The translations under genes and the position numbers were made by a program. The notes beneath the pieces are model-generated. The model worked only from the letters and a program-made list of their open reading frames with translations, was not told the origin of the DNA and did no database searches. A stretch of 64,000 nucleotides of DNA from a virus, in IMG/VR virus record IMGVR_UViG_3300047372_000605, positions 1 to 64,000 of that record; one strand, given 5' to 3'. Positions 36,362 through 44,226 of this stretch are shown here, piece by piece; position 1 is the first letter of the stretch; the number at the start of each line of letters is the position of its first letter.

Positions 36362-37308
36362 TGCTATTAAAAAAAGGGTCTAAAGGACCAGATGTTAAAG
36401 ACTTGCAAGAGGCCTTAGGACTAGCAGCTGATGGTATATTTGGCTCTGGTACAGAAGCAGCAGTAAAAGAATTTCAAAAAGAAAATAACTTAACCGTTGA
36501 TGGTTTAGTAGGTAGAGGAACTTGGGAAATGCTAGGTTTAGATACTGATGAATCAGGATGGGATGCTGCAACTGATAAAGATGATAAACTAGAACGTTTA
36601 GGTAAATATACAACTAAGGGTGGTTTAGAAATAGATAGAGCTTATTTAGATGGAGATGAATTTGTTAGAGACTATGGTAAGATAGAACCATTAGGGTTTT
36701 TTATTCATCACACAGCTGGTTGGGATAATCCTTACAACACAATTAATAACTGGAACCGAGACACAAGAGGTAGAGTAGCTACACAATATTGTATAGGTGG
36801 TACTAATGTAAAAGGTAAAGATGCACCTCATGATGGTGTAGTAGTAGAATGCTTCCCAAATAACTATTTAGGATGGCATTTAGGTAAAGTAGGAGGATTT
36901 GCTATATCTAAATTTTCAGGAGGTGTAGAATTAAATAATTTTGGTTATTTGACTAAAAAAGGAGATAAATACTACACTTATGTTAATACAGAAGTAAAAC
37001 CAGAATATGTTTGTGATTTAGGATATAAATTTAGAGGTCACCAATACTGGCATGCTTATTCAGATAAGCAAATAGAAAGTTTAAGACTACTTATTTTACA
37101 TTTAAAAGACATTTATCCAAAAATGGACTTAGAAAATGGTATTCCTAAAATGTTAAAAGAAGGAGTACACCCAAAAGAAGCATTTGAATTTAATGAAGAT
37201 GCTTATAATGCAAAACAATTTGGGTTATGGTCACACACATCTGTAAGAAAAGACAAGTTTGATTGTTTTCCTCAAGAGGAACTTGTCAATATGCTAAGAA
37301 ATTTGTAA
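36361..37308 (+). CDS. Endolysin: peptidoglycan-binding domain plus N-acetylmuramoyl-L-alanine amidase
   Basis: The first 58 of 315 residues are a peptidoglycan-binding type 1 domain (GSKGPDVKDLQEALGLAADG, then FGSGTEAAVKEFQ, then VGRGTWEML). Residues about 110-280 are an amidase_2-type zinc domain with FFIHHTAGWDNPY near 115, ATQYCIGG and GWHLG, and the FRGHQYWHAYS region near 225. The first His pair and the later His are the probable zinc and catalytic residues. It cuts the bond between MurNAc and the peptide and frees progeny. It overlaps the putative holin gene by one base. No signal peptide is present, so it needs a holin. Confidence 0.88.
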   Translation: MLLKKGSKGPDVKDLQEALGLAADGIFGSGTEAAVKEFQKENNLTVDGLVGRGTWEMLGLDTDESGWDAATDKDDKLERLGKYTTKGGLEIDRAYLDGDEFVRDYGKIEPLGFFIHHTAGWDNPYNTINNWNRDTRGRVATQYCIGGTNVKGKDAPHDGVVVECFPNNYLGWHLGKVGGFAISKFSGGVELNNFGYLTKKGDKYYTYVNTEVKPEYVCDLGYKFRGHQYWHAYSDKQIESLRLLILHLKDIYPKMDLENGIPKMLKEGVHPKEAFEFNEDAYNAKQFGLWSHTSVRKDKFDCFPQEELVNMLRNL

Positions 37309-37317
37309 ATTAATCTT

Positions 37318-38481
37318 ATGATTAAAAAAATAACAGATAGGATATTCCCTGCTTTAATAGCACTATCGGCACTTTCCGTATCTGCTTCGGCAGCATTTTA
37401 TTCAATTAGTGGGTTAAGTAAATTATTTGCAGGAGCAGCATTTGCAGTTATAGTAATGGCAGCTTCATTGGAGATAGCCAAATTAGTAATAGCATCTTTA
37501 CTTTACCAATATAGAAAAACACTACCTTTTTTACTTAAAGCTTATTTATCAATTGCTTGTGTGGTATTAATATTAATTACTTCAATGGGCATATATGGGT
37601 TTTTATCTGCTGCTTACCAAGATACAGCAAATAAAGAAGGTAATGCTGAAGCCCGAATAGTGCTTATAGAAACTAAAAGAGATAATGTTAAAGAACAATT
37701 AGAAGTTTATACTGAAGAAAAAACATCTATAAATGAAGCAGTAGCTGAACTTAGAAAAGGTTTATCTAATAATAAAGTTCAATGGAGAGATAAAGAAACT
37801 AATCAAATTATTACTTCAACTTCTAGTAGAACTAGAAAAGCACTAGAAAAACAATTAGATCAAGCTATAATCAGACAAACAGAAATAAATGCTAAGGTAG
37901 ATGTTTTAAATGAAAAAATATTTGAATATGAAACCGAAATAGTAGAAACAAGAATAGGAGATGGTTCTACAAGTGAATTAGGCCCTCTTAAATATCTTTC
38001 AGGTTTAACAGGTTTACCTATGGATAAAATAATAAATTATCTTTTATTAACAATAATATTTGTGTTTGATCCTTTAGCAATAGCACTAGTAATAGCAGCT
38101 AACTTCGCATTTGCTAGATTAAGAAAACCAACTAAAGAAAATTTATATGGCGAGACAGTAGAATGCTCTGTGCCCGAAGGTAGAGAATTTAATACTCCCT
38201 ATGATATAGATGATTTAATACCTAATACTCCTTATACAGAAAAAGAAGTTAATAAAGTTATAAAAAATGAAGTTGAAAAAATAGAAAAAGAACCACCTGT
38301 TGATTTTGATGATGATTCTCAAACAATAAGTGATACTGGATCCAAAATTAAATCATTAGAATCTCAAAAAGAAAAAATCCAAAGAAATGGAGGTACTGCT
38401 AAAAAAGTAGGAGATGCTTTAGCTCAAATAGATAAAAAAATTAAAAAATTAAGAGACGAAGATAATACAATTACTTATTAA
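37318..38481 (+). CDS. Four-span membrane protein with long periplasmic coiled coil
   Basis: This 387-residue protein has membrane spans at about residues 10-32, 36-62 and 72-97, then a charged helical stretch (about 105-215), then a fourth span at about 236-262 (IINYLLLTIIFVFDPLAIALVIAANFAF). The tail is polar and acidic with a second small coiled coil. It starts ten bases after the endolysin. It could be a lysis accessory (spanin-like bridge) or a membrane-based exclusion protein. No family was recognised with certainty; it is an integral membrane protein by composition. Confidence 0.65.
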   Translation: MIKKITDRIFPALIALSALSVSASAAFYSISGLSKLFAGAAFAVIVMAASLEIAKLVIASLLYQYRKTLPFLLKAYLSIACVVLILITSMGIYGFLSAAYQDTANKEGNAEARIVLIETKRDNVKEQLEVYTEEKTSINEAVAELRKGLSNNKVQWRDKETNQIITSTSSRTRKALEKQLDQAIIRQTEINAKVDVLNEKIFEYETEIVETRIGDGSTSELGPLKYLSGLTGLPMDKIINYLLLTIIFVFDPLAIALVIAANFAFARLRKPTKENLYGETVECSVPEGREFNTPYDIDDLIPNTPYTEKEVNKVIKNEVEKIEKEPPVDFDDDSQTISDTGSKIKSLESQKEKIQRNGGTAKKVGDALAQIDKKIKKLRDEDNTITY

Positions 38482-38486
38482 AATTA

Positions 38487-38518
38487 TTTGGCTTCCCCAA
38501 TAAAGGTTCGTATATTTA
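38487..38518 (+). promoter_or_regulatory. Host-type promoter of the DNA-modification cluster
   Basis: TTTG at 38487-38490, exactly 20 bases, then TATATTTA at 38511-38518. It ends only three bases before the ATG at 38522, so the transcript may be leaderless for that gene. Confidence 0.6.
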
Positions 38519-38521
38519 AGC

Positions 38522-39034
38522 ATGACTAAAAATTATATTTACGATGTAGATGAAGATACAGTTTTAGAAAAAATATCACAACTGCAACCCCTTAATTATA
38601 ATCAATTTAGATGGTGGAGAAGATTTGATTCTCCAAACAAACCATTACACAAATATTCTGATTTACTAGATAAAATCCAAAATGGTGATTATGAATTCTC
38701 TCATTATTACTGGCAAGCAAGATATGCCGAAATGGAAATAAATCATTTACACCATGAAACATATCCCGATGCTGTTTTATTTAATGAAAAAAATGCTATG
38801 AACGGTGCTAGAAGAAAACGTTTGTGGGATGATTTTGAAAAAGACGAAAAAGAACGTATTAATAGTATTGAAAAAGATTTCTATATGAAGTTCAAAATGT
38901 CTCGAAAGCAAGTAAAAGAAGAAATGGGAGGGTTTGGAGGTACACTAGAAAATTTTTATCATTATTGTGATAAAGAATTTGGAACAAGACGAGAAAAATT
39001 ACAAACACGAGGAAGACCAAGAAAAGTTATATGA
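38522..39034 (+). CDS. Unknown protein with C-terminal AT-hook-like motif
   Basis: This 170-residue charged, Trp/Tyr-rich protein (for example QFRWWRRFDSPNKPLHKYSD and FSHYYWQARYAEMEINHLHHE in separate parts) is mainly helical. The C-terminus, TRGRPRKVI, is an AT-hook-like basic GRP tail similar to that of the 35827 protein. Its stop overlaps the start of the DpdA-like gene (ATGA), so it is the first gene of the modification operon. It may help the modification enzymes reach DNA or may control the operon; both are inference. No family was recognised. Confidence 0.6.
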   Translation: MTKNYIYDVDEDTVLEKISQLQPLNYNQFRWWRRFDSPNKPLHKYSDLLDKIQNGDYEFSHYYWQARYAEMEINHLHHETYPDAVLFNEKNAMNGARRKRLWDDFEKDEKERINSIEKDFYMKFKMSRKQVKEEMGGFGGTLENFYHYCDKEFGTRREKLQTRGRPRKVI

Positions 39035-39822
39035 AAGTATCACATGAAGCACCAATTCCCTACATGAAACAAGTTAGGGGGTTAATTGATTATGACTATT
39101 GTTTACCACACTTGCTAGATGAAAGCGAAGAATATAAACAATATTTTCAAGAATCTAAAGAAATGCAACGTTATATTATTATGGATAATTCCTTACATGA
39201 ATTAGGAGAACCATATGATTCAGAACGCCTAGCCCATTGGTTATATTATTTTAAACCTGATGAATTTATAGTACCAGATTACTGGCAAGATAAAACAGCT
39301 ACATTAGTATCAGCTAAAGAATGGGTTAATAAAAAATATCCTGAAAATACAACCCCAGTAGCTGTAGTACAAGGTAAAAATGAAGGTGAAGCTAGAGAAT
39401 GTTATAGAATATTAAAATATCAAGGTTATGAAAAAATAGCATTTAGTTATGGTGCAGATTGGTATTATGGTAAGGGAAAAGAAACATCTAAAAATATAGA
39501 AAATATAACAGTAACAAAAGCTCATGGTAGATATAACTTTATAAAAGAATTATATGAAGAAGATACTATTAAAAAATCAGATAGAATACATTTATTAGGA
39601 TGCAATATTCCTCAAGAATTTAAATGGTATAAAAATATGCCATTTATTAAAACAATAGACACATCAAACCCAGTTATACATGGTTTATCAGGAATAAAAT
39701 ATGAGCCCTGGGGATTGGATAACAAAATATCTACTAAGGTAGATAAATTTAAAGGAGAAGCTGAACATTGGGAAACAGCAATTTATAACATACAATTATT
39801 TAAAACATTTATACCAACATGA
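39031..39822 (+). CDS. dpdA: DpdA-like DNA-guanine transglycosylase (TGT superfamily)
   Basis: This 263-residue protein resembles the short phage branch of the tRNA-guanine transglycosylase superfamily that inserts 7-deazaguanines into DNA. Readable signatures are YIIMDNSLHELGEP near residue 49 (the first catalytic Asp), EFIVPDYWQDKTATL near 87, VAVVQGKNEGEA near 112, and IHLLGCNIPQEF then IKTIDTSNPV near 190-212 (the probable nucleophile Asp). The zinc cysteine cluster of tRNA enzymes is absent. With QueC, QueD, QueE and FolE all nearby, it probably exchanges guanine in phage DNA for preQ0. Both ends overlap neighbours by four bases. Confidence 0.75.
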   Translation: MKVSHEAPIPYMKQVRGLIDYDYCLPHLLDESEEYKQYFQESKEMQRYIIMDNSLHELGEPYDSERLAHWLYYFKPDEFIVPDYWQDKTATLVSAKEWVNKKYPENTTPVAVVQGKNEGEARECYRILKYQGYEKIAFSYGADWYYGKGKETSKNIENITVTKAHGRYNFIKELYEEDTIKKSDRIHLLGCNIPQEFKWYKNMPFIKTIDTSNPVIHGLSGIKYEPWGLDNKISTKVDKFKGEAEHWETAIYNIQLFKTFIPT

Positions 39823-40688
39823 AACAAGCAGTATTAAGTTTAAGTGGTGGAATGGATAGCAGTACACTATTACTTCACCTATTAGCAAACGATTATAAAG
39901 TAACAGCTCTTAGTTTTGATTATGGTCAAAAACATAGAGTTGAATTAGAAAGAGCACAACAATTAGTAGATTACTTAAATAGTAAAGCAAGTGAAACTTT
40001 AGCTAAAAATGATTTAGGAGAAACTATTAAACATAATTTTGAGCCTATTACATATCAATCTATTAAATTAGACGGTTTAACATCACTATTAGATTCAGCT
40101 TTAGTAGAAGGTGGAGATGATGTTCCTGAAGGACATTATGAAGAAGATAATATGAAAGCAACAGTAGTGCCTAATAGAAATAAAATATTTTCATCACTAA
40201 TACAATCTGTAGCATTATCAATTGCTAACAAAACAGAATCAGCGGTAAAAATAGCAATGGGTATTCATGCTGGAGATCATGCAATTTATCCTGATTGTAG
40301 ACAAGAATTTAGAGATGCAGATTATAAAGCATTTTCGGAAGGTAACTGGGAAGCATCAAGGGTATCATTATACACACCATATTTAAATGGAGATAAATTT
40401 GATATTTTAAAAGATGGAGAAGTATGTTGTAAAGAATTAGGGATTGATTTTAATGAAGTATATAAAAGAACTAATACATCATATAAACCAACAGCTGAAG
40501 GATTATCAGATTATAAATCAGCATCTTCAGTAGAAAGGATAGAAGCATTTTTAAAACTAGGTAGAAAAGACCCTGTCATATATGTAGATGGTTGGGACAC
40601 AGCAAAATCTCATGTTGAAAAATTATTAGCCGATCATGCAAATAAGCCTAACATGAATGATACTATCGACATGGTAAATAATATGTAA
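39819..40688 (+). CDS. queC: 7-cyano-7-deazaguanine synthase QueC, zinc site replaced
   Basis: QueC converts carboxy-deazaguanine to preQ0 using ATP and ammonia. This 289-residue protein keeps the ATP loop LSLSGGMDSSTLLL near residue 7, SFDYGQKHRVELERA, TVVPNRNKIF and the HAGDHAIYPDCR region. The C-terminal zinc site, normally CX8CX2CX2C, is missing. The aligned residues are Tyr222, Asp231, Ser234 and Ser237 at exactly the same spacing, just before the conserved VERIEAF. The fold may be held in another way. The residues after it (about 250-289) are extra compared with cellular QueC. It overlaps the DpdA-like gene. Confidence 0.85.
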   Translation: MKQAVLSLSGGMDSSTLLLHLLANDYKVTALSFDYGQKHRVELERAQQLVDYLNSKASETLAKNDLGETIKHNFEPITYQSIKLDGLTSLLDSALVEGGDDVPEGHYEEDNMKATVVPNRNKIFSSLIQSVALSIANKTESAVKIAMGIHAGDHAIYPDCRQEFRDADYKAFSEGNWEASRVSLYTPYLNGDKFDILKDGEVCCKELGIDFNEVYKRTNTSYKPTAEGLSDYKSASSVERIEAFLKLGRKDPVIYVDGWDTAKSHVEKLLADHANKPNMNDTIDMVNNM

Positions 40689-40689
40689 T

Positions 40690-40845
40690 ATGAAGCAACC
40701 AGACGCAAAAAAGCATCAAGTAATAAGTTTTATAAAATCAGGAATTCGTATCTTAGGATATGGATTTCTTGTAATTAATTTGCCTATTGCAGTAATTTTA
40801 CTTATATTAAGTGAAGCAGTAGGAATAATAGAAGAATTAGTATAA
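40690..40845 (+). CDS. 51-residue membrane microprotein
   Basis: The reading frame runs from ATG 40690 to TAA 40843-40845 and fills the whole gap between queC and queD. The stop shares a base with the queD start (TAATG). The first 18 residues are basic and polar. Residues about 19-42 form one hydrophobic segment (ILGYGFLVINLPIAVILLIL), and the end is acidic (GIIEELV). It is a likely inner-membrane protein. The tight packing and the typical start suggest a real gene. Function is unknown. Confidence 0.65.
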   Translation: MKQPDAKKHQVISFIKSGIRILGYGFLVINLPIAVILLILSEAVGIIEELV

Positions 40846-41309
40846 TGGGAAAATTTCAATCAAGTAAAGTTTTTGACGGGTTTAGTACAGTGTTTCGTCA
40901 ATGGAAAGCTGAAGATACACACTGTAGGTTTTTACATGGGTATGGTATTTCATTTAAAGTATATTTTGAAGGTGAATTAGATGGTAGAAATTGGGTTTGG
41001 GATTTTGGAGGAATGAAAAGAGCCAAAACTAAAATTGATGGTAAATCTCCTAAAGAATGGTTTGATTTTATGTTTGACCATACTGTAATAATAGCAGAAG
41101 ATGACCCAGGAATGGGTGGTTGGGAAACAATGAATAAATTGGGAGTTATTCAATTAAGAGTTATTGAAGCAACAGGAGCAGAAAAATTTGCAGAGTTTAT
41201 CTTTAATAAAGTAAATGATTTTGTCCATGAAGAAACTGAAGGTAGAGTAAGAGTTACTAAGGTTAAATTTATGGAACATGGTAAAAATGCAGCTTACTAC
41301 TGTGAATAA
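40845..41309 (+). CDS. queD: 6-carboxytetrahydropterin synthase QueD-like protein with altered zinc site
   Basis: QueD makes carboxytetrahydropterin, the second step toward preQ0. In this 154-residue protein the active-site pattern is Cys27-x3-His31-Gly-Tyr33, where cellular enzymes have CxxxHGH. The first zinc His of the AAHR motif is replaced by Phe17. The catalytic Cys27, the Asp-His pair in MFDHTVI near residue 78 and the Glu in KFMEHGK remain. So only one of three zinc ligands is kept in the usual place. The length is normal. It may bind metal in a different way or be specialised. Confidence 0.72.
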   Translation: MGKFQSSKVFDGFSTVFRQWKAEDTHCRFLHGYGISFKVYFEGELDGRNWVWDFGGMKRAKTKIDGKSPKEWFDFMFDHTVIIAEDDPGMGGWETMNKLGVIQLRVIEATGAEKFAEFIFNKVNDFVHEETEGRVRVTKVKFMEHGKNAAYYCE

Positions 41310-41316
41310 AAAAATA

Positions 41317-41401
41317 GGAAAGATGGCAGAGCGGTCGAATGCGCTGGTCTTGAAAACCAGTTTACTGAAAAGTAACGGGGGTTCGAATCCCTCTCTTTCC
41401 G
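41317..41401 (+). tRNA. tRNA-Ser (TGA)
   Basis: GGAAAGA at 41317 pairs with TCTTTCC at 41394-41400. The anticodon arm is CTGGT-CTTGAAA-ACCAG with anticodon TGA. A long variable arm (TTACT/AGTAA) and the T-loop GTTCGAATC confirm a serine tRNA. There is no encoded CCA. Confidence 0.93.
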
Positions 41402-41408
41402 CAAAAAT

Positions 41409-41479
41409 TACCGGGTCGTCTAGTGGCAGGACATTTGGTTTTGGTCCAGAGAACGGAGGTTCGAATCCTTCCCCGGTAA
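41409..41479 (+). tRNA. tRNA-Gln (TTG)
   Basis: TACCGGG at 41409 pairs with CCCGGTA at 41472-41478. The anticodon loop reads TTTTGGT with anticodon TTG. The T-loop GTTCGAATC is present. It lies seven bases after the previous tRNA. Confidence 0.92.
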
Positions 41480-41488
41480 CTATTAAAT

Positions 41489-41565
<77 letters not shown>

Positions 41566-41579
41566 CTAAAATTAAATAA

Positions 41580-42350
41580 ATGAAAAGAATAGAAGATTAT
41601 AATAAAGTATTACCAGTTTTAGAAGTATATAGGTGTGTACAATCAGAAGGATCTAGATTTGGTAGACCTACAATAGCAGTTAGAACAACAGGTTGTACTC
41701 ACAGATGCTATTTTGGAGAAGGTGGTTGGTGTGATTCTTGGTATACAAGTATACATCCAGAAAAAGGTACATTTACATTTAATGATATTATTAAAATATA
41801 TGATGATAATCCTCATGTAAAAGAAATGATGTTAACAGGTGGTTCACCTACAATGCACCCTGCTTTAGTAAATGAAATAACACACTTTGCAAATGAAAGA
41901 AATATACTTGTTACAATTGAAACTGAAGGTTCTCATTTTCTTGAAACCGATTATCCCTTGGATCTTATTAGTCTTAGTCCTAAGTTTTCTAATTCAGTTC
42001 CTGTAATAGGAGCTATTACACCTAATGGAGCAGTAGCAGATGAAAGAATGATTAAAGTCCATAACAGACTTAGATTAAATAAAGAAGCTATAGGAAAAAC
42101 AATTGCATACCATAAAGACTATCATTTTAAACCAGTATGGGATGGCACAGATAAAAATTTAGAAGAAATAGAGGCATTTAGAGTTGAAATGGATATACCA
42201 AAGGACAAAACATTTATTATGCCAGCTGGAGATACTAGAGAAACACTAATAAAAATGTATCCTTTAGTATTTGAATTATGTGCTGAAAAAGGATATAATA
42301 TGACAGGTAGAGACCATATTATAGCATTTGATACAGAACGAGGTGTCTAA
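41580..42350 (+). CDS. queE: QueE-like radical SAM enzyme (7-carboxy-7-deazaguanine synthase) with unusual cluster spacing
   Basis: This 256-residue protein has the QueE opening EVYRCVQSEGSRFGRPTIAVR and the radical SAM cluster, but the cysteines are Cys39-x3-Cys43-x7-Cys51 and not the usual CX3CX2C. The loop that follows SAM's methionine part is TGGSP (Gly87-Gly88-Ser89), where most members have GGE. The later ISLSPKFSNS segment fits QueE. It makes carboxy-deazaguanine, the substrate of QueC. The start follows a tRNA by 14 bases with an A-rich leader. A GTG-started small ORF overlaps its end. Confidence 0.8.
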   Translation: MKRIEDYNKVLPVLEVYRCVQSEGSRFGRPTIAVRTTGCTHRCYFGEGGWCDSWYTSIHPEKGTFTFNDIIKIYDDNPHVKEMMLTGGSPTMHPALVNEITHFANERNILVTIETEGSHFLETDYPLDLISLSPKFSNSVPVIGAITPNGAVADERMIKVHNRLRLNKEAIGKTIAYHKDYHFKPVWDGTDKNLEEIEAFRVEMDIPKDKTFIMPAGDTRETLIKMYPLVFELCAEKGYNMTGRDHIIAFDTERGV

Positions 42351-42477
42351 GGAGGAAGCATTAGAAATATTAGAAGAAATAAAAGAAAACGTAAACGTTT
42401 GTTGTGCCATTACTATGGAACCAGACGAAGTATTAGATTTAATAGAAAAATTAGAAGAATATTTAAGAAATGAATAA
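42343..42477 (+). CDS. 44-residue acidic microprotein
   Basis: The GTG at 42343 overlaps the last codons of queE by eight bases, and the stop overlaps the next ATG by eight. The product is helical and acidic (SKEEALEILEEIKENVNVCC, then EPDEVLDLIEKLEEYLRNE). An in-frame GGAGG lies just inside. It fits exactly between the two genes, which supports it being real. Function is unknown. Confidence 0.5.
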   Translation: MSKEEALEILEEIKENVNVCCAITMEPDEVLDLIEKLEEYLRNE

Positions 42478-43045
42478 AATAAAAATAACATTAATTTTAA
42501 TACTTAGCAGTGTTTTAAATTATAGTCAAGTAATAAAAACTGACATATTTACAGTTAAATATTCTGAAGAATATCAACAACCAATTTGGTTAGAATATAC
42601 AATACAATGCCCAAACGGACACGCTGAAAGAACAGGTATGAATTTTTGGGTACCTAAAGGGGTAAAAACATCAGATGATGCAGATTATGTAGATAATATT
42701 TACGATAAAGGTCACTTAGCACCTGCGGCAGCATTTAACTGTGATAAAGAAACCCTACTTAAAACATTTTCATACTTAAACTCAGCTTTACAACATGAAG
42801 GACTAAACAGAGGACAATGGGCAAGACTAGAATCATTTGAAAGAAGTTTAGCTAATTTCTTTGATAAAGAAGTAAAAGTAAGAGTAGATGTCTTATTCGA
42901 AGGTAAATTAAAAAAGGTAAAAGGTGGAGCTACAATACCTAGTGGCTTTAGAAAAACAATAATAATGGGAGATATTAAAAAAATATTTGAATTTCCAAAC
43001 GCCGATACAAAAGGTACAAGTTGGATAGAATATCTCAAAAAATAA
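42470..43045 (+). CDS. Secreted DNA/RNA non-specific endonuclease (beta-beta-alpha-metal type)
   Basis: This 191-residue protein has a signal peptide of flavobacterial style at residues 1-20 (MNKIKITLILILSSVLNYSQ). The NUC motif DRGH appears as Asp79-Lys-Gly-His82 in DKGHLAPAAAF, with His82 the general base. The metal-binding Asn region LNSALQHEGLNRGQWARLE follows, with Asn104 and Asn113. It should degrade DNA and/or RNA in the periplasm or outside the cell, and so cannot attack phage DNA inside the cytoplasm. It might destroy DNA of competing phages at entry or release nutrients. Host origin by transfer is plausible. Confidence 0.78.
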   Translation: MNKIKITLILILSSVLNYSQVIKTDIFTVKYSEEYQQPIWLEYTIQCPNGHAERTGMNFWVPKGVKTSDDADYVDNIYDKGHLAPAAAFNCDKETLLKTFSYLNSALQHEGLNRGQWARLESFERSLANFFDKEVKVRVDVLFEGKLKKVKGGATIPSGFRKTIIMGDIKKIFEFPNADTKGTSWIEYLKK

Positions 43046-43051
43046 AAAATT

Positions 43052-43207
43052 ATGAAAGTAACAAATTTATGGAATAAACTTAGAATATTAAGTGGTAATA
43101 TTTTAGAAATTAAGATTAGGATAAGTAAATTTATAATATTAGATTTATTTGTAAGTACAAACAGATTTAAATTAATGATTTTAAATATTGGATTTGAAAG
43201 CAAGTAA
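43052..43207 (+). CDS. 51-residue basic hypothetical protein
   Basis: The frame runs from ATG 43052 to TAA 43205-43207. It overlaps the start of the next gene by about 20 bases. The product is rich in Leu, Ile, Lys and Asn (LWNKLRILSGNILEIKIR, then KFIILDLF), probably amphipathic. It fills the only gap between the nuclease and the lipoprotein. Start and reality are uncertain; function is unknown. Confidence 0.4.
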   Translation: MKVTNLWNKLRILSGNILEIKIRISKFIILDLFVSTNRFKLMILNIGFESK

Positions 43208-43763
43208 AATATTACTTATACTTTTAGTTTTAATAGGTTGCAATAAAGAAGATGAAGATGGTTATAGAGTTTATACTATAGATAGAGGTAACCATTACTC
43301 AGATGGCCCTATAGATAAATTATTTGGTAATAATAATAGAGCTGAATCATGGGAATGGGAAGTTATATTTGAACCATCTTGTATTTACTCAGAATCAGAT
43401 TTATTTAATCCCTCAAATTATTTAGACGTTAATAAATTAATAGGTTTTTCAGATTGTGACAGACACCATTCTCAATATTCATGTAGAATAGGTTGGAGAG
43501 CATCAGGTGATTCTATTGAATTACTAATATATAAGAGGGATGATAATAATATAGAATTTAAATCCCTTAAAAAAGTATACCCAGACCAAATAGTAAACGT
43601 TACTTTAGATTTTAAAGACACTATTTACACATCTTGTATAGATGGAACTTGTGATACGTTAATAAGACCTTGTCCAGATTGGTCAGGTAGAAAATATTCA
43701 CTGTTTCCATTCTTTGGTGGTCAAGAAACGGCACCACATAAAATGAAAATTAGAATAAAATGA
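43188..43763 (+). CDS. Surface-exposed lipoprotein
   Basis: A 191-residue protein if started at TTG 43188 (TTG 43194 is also possible). It has a short hydrophobic signal ending in the lipobox LVLIGC, so it is a lipoprotein. The residues after the lipidated Cys are Asn-Lys-Glu-Asp-Glu-Asp, matching the Cys-X-Lys-acidic-acidic signal that sends lipoproteins to the cell surface in flavobacteria. The mature part has several Cys (FSDCDRHHSQYSCRIGW, later YTSCIDGTCDTLIRPC) and looks beta-rich. A phage surface lipoprotein may block receptors against other phages. The family was not firmly identified. Confidence 0.68.
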   Translation: MDLKASKILLILLVLIGCNKEDEDGYRVYTIDRGNHYSDGPIDKLFGNNNRAESWEWEVIFEPSCIYSESDLFNPSNYLDVNKLIGFSDCDRHHSQYSCRIGWRASGDSIELLIYKRDDNNIEFKSLKKVYPDQIVNVTLDFKDTIYTSCIDGTCDTLIRPCPDWSGRKYSLFPFFGGQETAPHKMKIRIK

Positions 43764-44197
43764 AAAAATACAATGTAGATTGGGATGAAATAAAAGCTTT
43801 AGTATTCAGGCTATCCCATAAAATAATTACCAACGATTTAGAATTTAAAAACATATATGGTTTACAAAGAGGAGGTTTAATACCTGCAGTAATGTTATCT
43901 CACCAATTAGGAATACCTATGGCTAAAGGTGATATAGGACCTGACACTTTAATAGTAGACGATATTTGTGATAGTGGAGAAACACTAGATAATTTAGTAA
44001 AAAAATATCAAACATTATATTCTTACCCATTTAACCTTAAAACAGCAGTTTTACATTATAAACCTCATACTTCATGTTTTGAACCAACTTTATATGCCGA
44101 AAAATGGAATAAGGATGTTTGGTTAATATATCCTTGGGAAAAAGAAGATTCAGAAGCTATACAAGATTACAAAGTAAAAGTTGGAGAATTGCAATAA
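43760..44197 (+). CDS. Phosphoribosyltransferase
   Basis: This 145-residue protein has a type I PRTase fold, with IYGLQRGGLIPAVMLSHQL near residue 32 and the PRPP loop TLIVDDICDSGETL near 65, where the two Asp residues bind PRPP. The C-terminal YAEKWNKDVWLIYPWEKE resembles xanthine/hypoxanthine PRTases. It probably salvages a purine base, and could in principle act on a deazapurine given the neighbours, though that is speculation. It overlaps the lipoprotein gene by four bases. Confidence 0.8.
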   Translation: MKKYNVDWDEIKALVFRLSHKIITNDLEFKNIYGLQRGGLIPAVMLSHQLGIPMAKGDIGPDTLIVDDICDSGETLDNLVKKYQTLYSYPFNLKTAVLHYKPHTSCFEPTLYAEKWNKDVWLIYPWEKEDSEAIQDYKVKVGELQ

Positions 44198-44211
44198 TTT
44201 TATTATATTAA
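44181..44211 (+). promoter_or_regulatory. Host-type promoter of folE
   Basis: TTG at 44181-44183, 20 bases, then TATATTAA at 44204-44211. The ATG at 44227 follows by 15 bases. Confidence 0.55.
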
Positions 44212-44226
44212 CGTAAAAATTAGTTA

